DNA of 64,000 bases from Acidobacteriota bacterium. GTDB lineage: Bacteria; Acidobacteriota; Vicinamibacteria; Vicinamibacterales; UBA2999. The position numbers were made by a program, and so were the translations under genes. The notes under the pieces were generated by a model, which was not told the origin of the DNA, searched no databases, and saw nothing but the letters and a program-made list of their open reading frames with translations. Shown here piece after piece: positions 61,433-64,000 of this stretch. Numbering within the stretch: the first letter of the stretch is position 1; the number at the start of each line of letters is the position of its first letter. The stretch spans positions 124,001 through 188,000 of the forward strand of contig JAKFYH010000016.1 of the NCBI GenBank assembly GCA_021730945.1, in the 5' to 3' direction.

Positions 61433-64000
61433 TCAGTAGTACTCCCTGACGTACCCGTACGCGCGATCGAACAACTCCTGATCCTGATGGAGCCTGTATT
61501 TGAACAGCGTCTTACGGAGCGCCAGCTTGACCTCGCGCTCGCCGGCATGAGTGCTCTGCCAGCCATCGAAACGTACAAACCTGACGATCTCGTCGATGTC
61601 GTTCACCACACGTTCGGCGATGATCGGGGTTTCTGGATTCCGAGCCTCCTCGAAAAGCTTTGTCAGTGCAGCTTTGCCTTCCGCTTCGCGTTCAATCGGC
61701 GGCGCCGCGCGCTCGGCTGATACGACGTCCCGCGCGAGGTTCAGGAGTTCCTTCAGAAACTCCACGCTCGTCAACAGACCTTGCTCGTGGCGTTCCTTCA
61801 GAGCCTCAAGCCGCTCGCCGAGGTCCTTGAAGCGCGGGTCGTGCAGACGTTTGCGAAGCCATCGAGAGACCTTGATCTCGATCTCCTTCGCCTTCTTGCC
61901 AGGATCAGGCGTGCCCAGAACGGCGTCGAGGAGGTCGGCGTCGAGCACGAGGGTTTCGAGATCGTCACGGACCGCGTCTACGTGCACGTGCTCGTGAATC
62001 AGCTCGATCGTCTTCGGCCCGAGGGCGTGCCACAAAAGCCGACCAGTGCCCGTAGAGGGCCGCACGGACTCATACACATGCGTAAGCCACCGATAGTCGG
62101 TCTCGTGCGCACCGAGAACCGGATCCGGCGAGATGGCCTCCCACAAACGCGCCAGGTAGCTGTAGTCGCCGGCGTAGTGGTCTCGTGTGTCGTTGTTCGG
62201 CAGGCATGCCTGCGCGGCCATGAGACCTTCGTAGCCGGTGACGGTCCGATCCACACCGGGAAAGTACCCGAGGCACTTCTGCACAGCTTCAGGGAGGCGG
62301 CCGGACAGCTCATTGATGTTCTTGACGACTCGGGTAATCCCCTCCTCATCGAACTGAATCGCCCGCGCGACATCGTCGAATACGCCCAGGTAGTCGACGA
62401 TTAGGCCGTGCGTTTTTGTCTCGCCGTAAGGCCGATTCGTGCGACAGATCGCCTGGAGCAACGTGTGGTCTCTGAGCGGCTTGTCGAGATACATCGCCTG
62501 GAGAATCGGCGCATCGAAGCCGGTCAGGAGCTTGGACGTGACGATCAAGACCTTCAGCGGGTCCACAGGATCGCGAAACCGATCGAGAAGCTTCTCCTCA
62601 GCGTCGCGGTCACGACGGTACGCCGCATATTCGTTCTCGCCGCTGTTGACCGTCATTACGATGTCCGACATTTCGGGCGGCAGTTGCTCGTCGAGCGCCT
62701 TCTTGTAGAGCACGCAGCTTTCGCGATCGAAGGTCACGACCTGGGCGCCGAAGCCGTTGGGCGCCACCTTCGCCTGGTAGTGTCCGGCGATATCGGCGCA
62801 AATCCTTTGGATCCGTGCCGGGGCTTTCACCAGGACCGCCATCTTCGCGGCGGTCTGAGCAAGCCTGTCCCGGTCGAGGTCGCTAAGGTTGCCCGTCAAC
62901 TCCTTAAATGCTTGGTCGATCGCCTCCTTGTCGATGTGCAGCTCCAGTAGCCGCGGCTCGAAGTGAAGCGGCATCGTTGCGCCGTCGCGGATCGACTCCT
63001 CAAACCCGTAGCGGTTCATGTAGCCGGCAGCGTCTTCCTCGGCGCCGAAGGCGTAGAACGTGTTGCGGTCGGCCCGGTTGATGGGCGTGCCAGTCAGGCC
63101 GAAGAGAAAGGCGTTGGGCAGGGCCTCGCGCATCTTTCGGCCGAGGTCGCCTTCCTGTGTGCGATGGGCCTCGTCCACCATCACGATGATGTTGCTGCGA
63201 TCGTTCAAGACGCCGCCGGCCTCGGCGAACTTGAAGATTGTTGTGATGATGATCTTCCGGCTGTCCTGCTTCAGCAGGCGCTGCAGCTCCGCGCGGCTGT
63301 CGCCCTTCACGAGGTTCGGCGTATCGGCGGCGTGGAAGGTACCGGAGATCTGCGTGTCGAGATCGATGCGATCGACCACGATCATCACGGTCGGATTCTT
63401 CAGCGCCGGGTGAAGTCGCAGTTTTCGGGCGGCGAAGAGCATCAACAGCGACTTGCCAGAGCCCTGGAAGTGCCAAATGAGACCCTTCTTCGGGTGCCCG
63501 GTCACGACACGCTCGATGATCTGGTTCGTGGCTTCGTACTGCTGGTGTCGCGCAACGATCTTGATGCGCCGTTTCTTCTTGTCCGTGGCGTACGCGGTGA
63601 AGTTGGCCAGCAGGTCCAAGACCACGTGCGGCCGCAGCAATGAGTCGACCGCGTCACGGATACGAGCGAGCGCTGGTGTGTCGGCGTCGGCCGCGACACG
63701 CCACGGTCCCCACAGATCCAACGGCAGGCCGATGGAGCCGTAGCGGAACTCCTTGCCTTCGGTCGCCACGGACACCACGTTGGGCACGAACAGCTCGGGC
63801 ACGTTCCGTTCGTAGTCATCGTGGATCTGTGCAGCGGCGTCGAACCAACTCTGGCTCGCGCGTACGGGCGTCTTCGCCTCGATGACGACCAGCGGGATGC
63901 CGTTGACGAGCAGAACGAGGTCCGCGCGCTTCTCGGTGGCTCCGGCGCGGACGGGGTACTGCGTGGTGACGACATACTGGTTGCGCTCGAGGTTGTCGAA
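61433..64000 (-). CDS. hsdR: Type I restriction enzyme R subunit, partial (HsdR-like)
   Basis: At least 855 residues are present; the N-terminus runs off the right edge. The part visible begins FDNLERNQYVVTTQYPV and carries the PD-(D/E)xK nuclease motif (RADLVLLVNGIPLVVIEAKTP). Helicase motifs follow: Walker A FQGSGKSLLMLFA, IVMVDEAHRTQEGDLG, LFGLTGTPINRADRN and LQAICRTNRPYGET. The C-terminus is a helical region ending YVREYY. The reading frame continues upstream past 63802 without a stop. hsdM and hsdS are expected beyond the window. It converges with the protease-deaminase gene. Confidence 0.92.
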   Translation of the reverse strand, partial: FDNLERNQYVVTTQYPVRAGATEKRADLVLLVNGIPLVVIEAKTPVRASQSWFDAAAQIHDDYERNVPELFVPNVVSVATEGKEFRYGSIGLPLDLWGPWRVAADADTPALARIRDAVDSLLRPHVVLDLLANFTAYATDKKKRRIKIVARHQQYEATNQIIERVVTGHPKKGLIWHFQGSGKSLLMLFAARKLRLHPALKNPTVMIVVDRIDLDTQISGTFHAADTPNLVKGDSRAELQRLLKQDSRKIIITTIFKFAEAGGVLNDRSNIIVMVDEAHRTQEGDLGRKMREALPNAFLFGLTGTPINRADRNTFYAFGAEEDAAGYMNRYGFEESIRDGATMPLHFEPRLLELHIDKEAIDQAFKELTGNLSDLDRDRLAQTAAKMAVLVKAPARIQRICADIAGHYQAKVAPNGFGAQVVTFDRESCVLYKKALDEQLPPEMSDIVMTVNSGENEYAAYRRDRDAEEKLLDRFRDPVDPLKVLIVTSKLLTGFDAPILQAMYLDKPLRDHTLLQAICRTNRPYGETKTHGLIVDYLGVFDDVARAIQFDEEGITRVVKNINELSGRLPEAVQKCLGYFPGVDRTVTGYEGLMAAQACLPNNDTRDHYAGDYSYLARLWEAISPDPVLGAHETDYRWLTHVYESVRPSTGTGRLLWHALGPKTIELIHEHVHVDAVRDDLETLVLDADLLDAVLGTPDPGKKAKEIEIKVSRWLRKRLHDPRFKDLGERLEALKERHEQGLLTSVEFLKELLNLARDVVSAERAAPPIEREAEGKAALTKLFEEARNPETPIIAERVVNDIDEIVRFVRFDGWQSTHAGEREVKLALRKTLFKYRLHQDQELFDRAYGYVREYY

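Overview
The window is high-GC bacterial DNA with short intergenic gaps and almost no hypothetical filler up to about 53 kb. The gene set suggests an Acidobacteriota chromosome, probably of the Vicinamibacteria type. The clues are a large TonB-dependent receptor with an N-terminal carboxypeptidase-regulatory-like domain, several secreted PQQ/beta-propeller proteins, a winged-helix/TPR (CadC-like) regulator, Tat-type molybdenum hydroxylase subunits, and dispersed CACAGATG-type and AGCACCCC-type repeats. This assignment is inference; there is no rRNA gene in the window.

Layout. 0-2 kb: a two-component operon read leftward (histidine kinase, Rcp1-like regulator, second receiver protein). 2-4.3 kb: a flavin monooxygenase-like protein and glutaryl-CoA dehydrogenase. 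4.3-12.1 kb: a nitrogen assimilation block read rightward (Amt ammonium channel, P-II protein, GltB, GltD). 12.3-18.4 kb: two quinoprotein-like beta-propellers flanking an RnfD-like membrane protein and a formylglycine-generating-enzyme-like protein. 19-28 kb: TonB-dependent receptor, an exported agmatine-deiminase-like enzyme, a hybrid histidine kinase and a multicopper oxidase. 28-51 kb: a mosaic of single genes. These include a PAS kinase, MutM, an amidase, a beta-lactamase-fold hydrolase, Mug, a terpene-cyclase-like protein, a histone-deacetylase-family enzyme, MscS, an ankyrin/propeller fusion, YdeI, a dienelactone hydrolase, a DUF433/DUF5615 toxin-antitoxin pair, a molybdenum hydroxylase pair, GlcG and an amidohydrolase. 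Several repeat families and broken genes sit between them.

51-53.3 kb is a scarred zone. It holds a GNAT gene lacking its 5' end, a winged-helix/TPR regulator with an internal deletion and frame change, and three partial repeats. The last repeat reads as the 3' end of a tRNA-Gln gene including CCA, which I interpret as an attachment-site remnant marking the left edge of a genomic island.

53.3-64 kb is that island, with lower GC in its 56-61 kb part. Read leftward is a compact ubiquitin-like conjugation operon: a Ubl of the multiubiquitin family, an E2-family-E protein, a JAB protease-E1 fusion and DUF6527. Divergent from it is an overlapping trio of a sigma-like factor, a small acidic protein and an ImmA/IrrE metallopeptidase. 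Next is a two-ORF unit whose second ORF joins an HExxH metallopeptidase domain to a dCTP-deaminase/dUTPase domain. Its upstream partner lies in the same reading frame and is separated by one TAG codon. Last is a type I restriction HsdR subunit running off the right edge. The protease-deaminase fusion is my strongest candidate for an undescribed system. Its family assignments rest on motifs read by eye and have not been searched.
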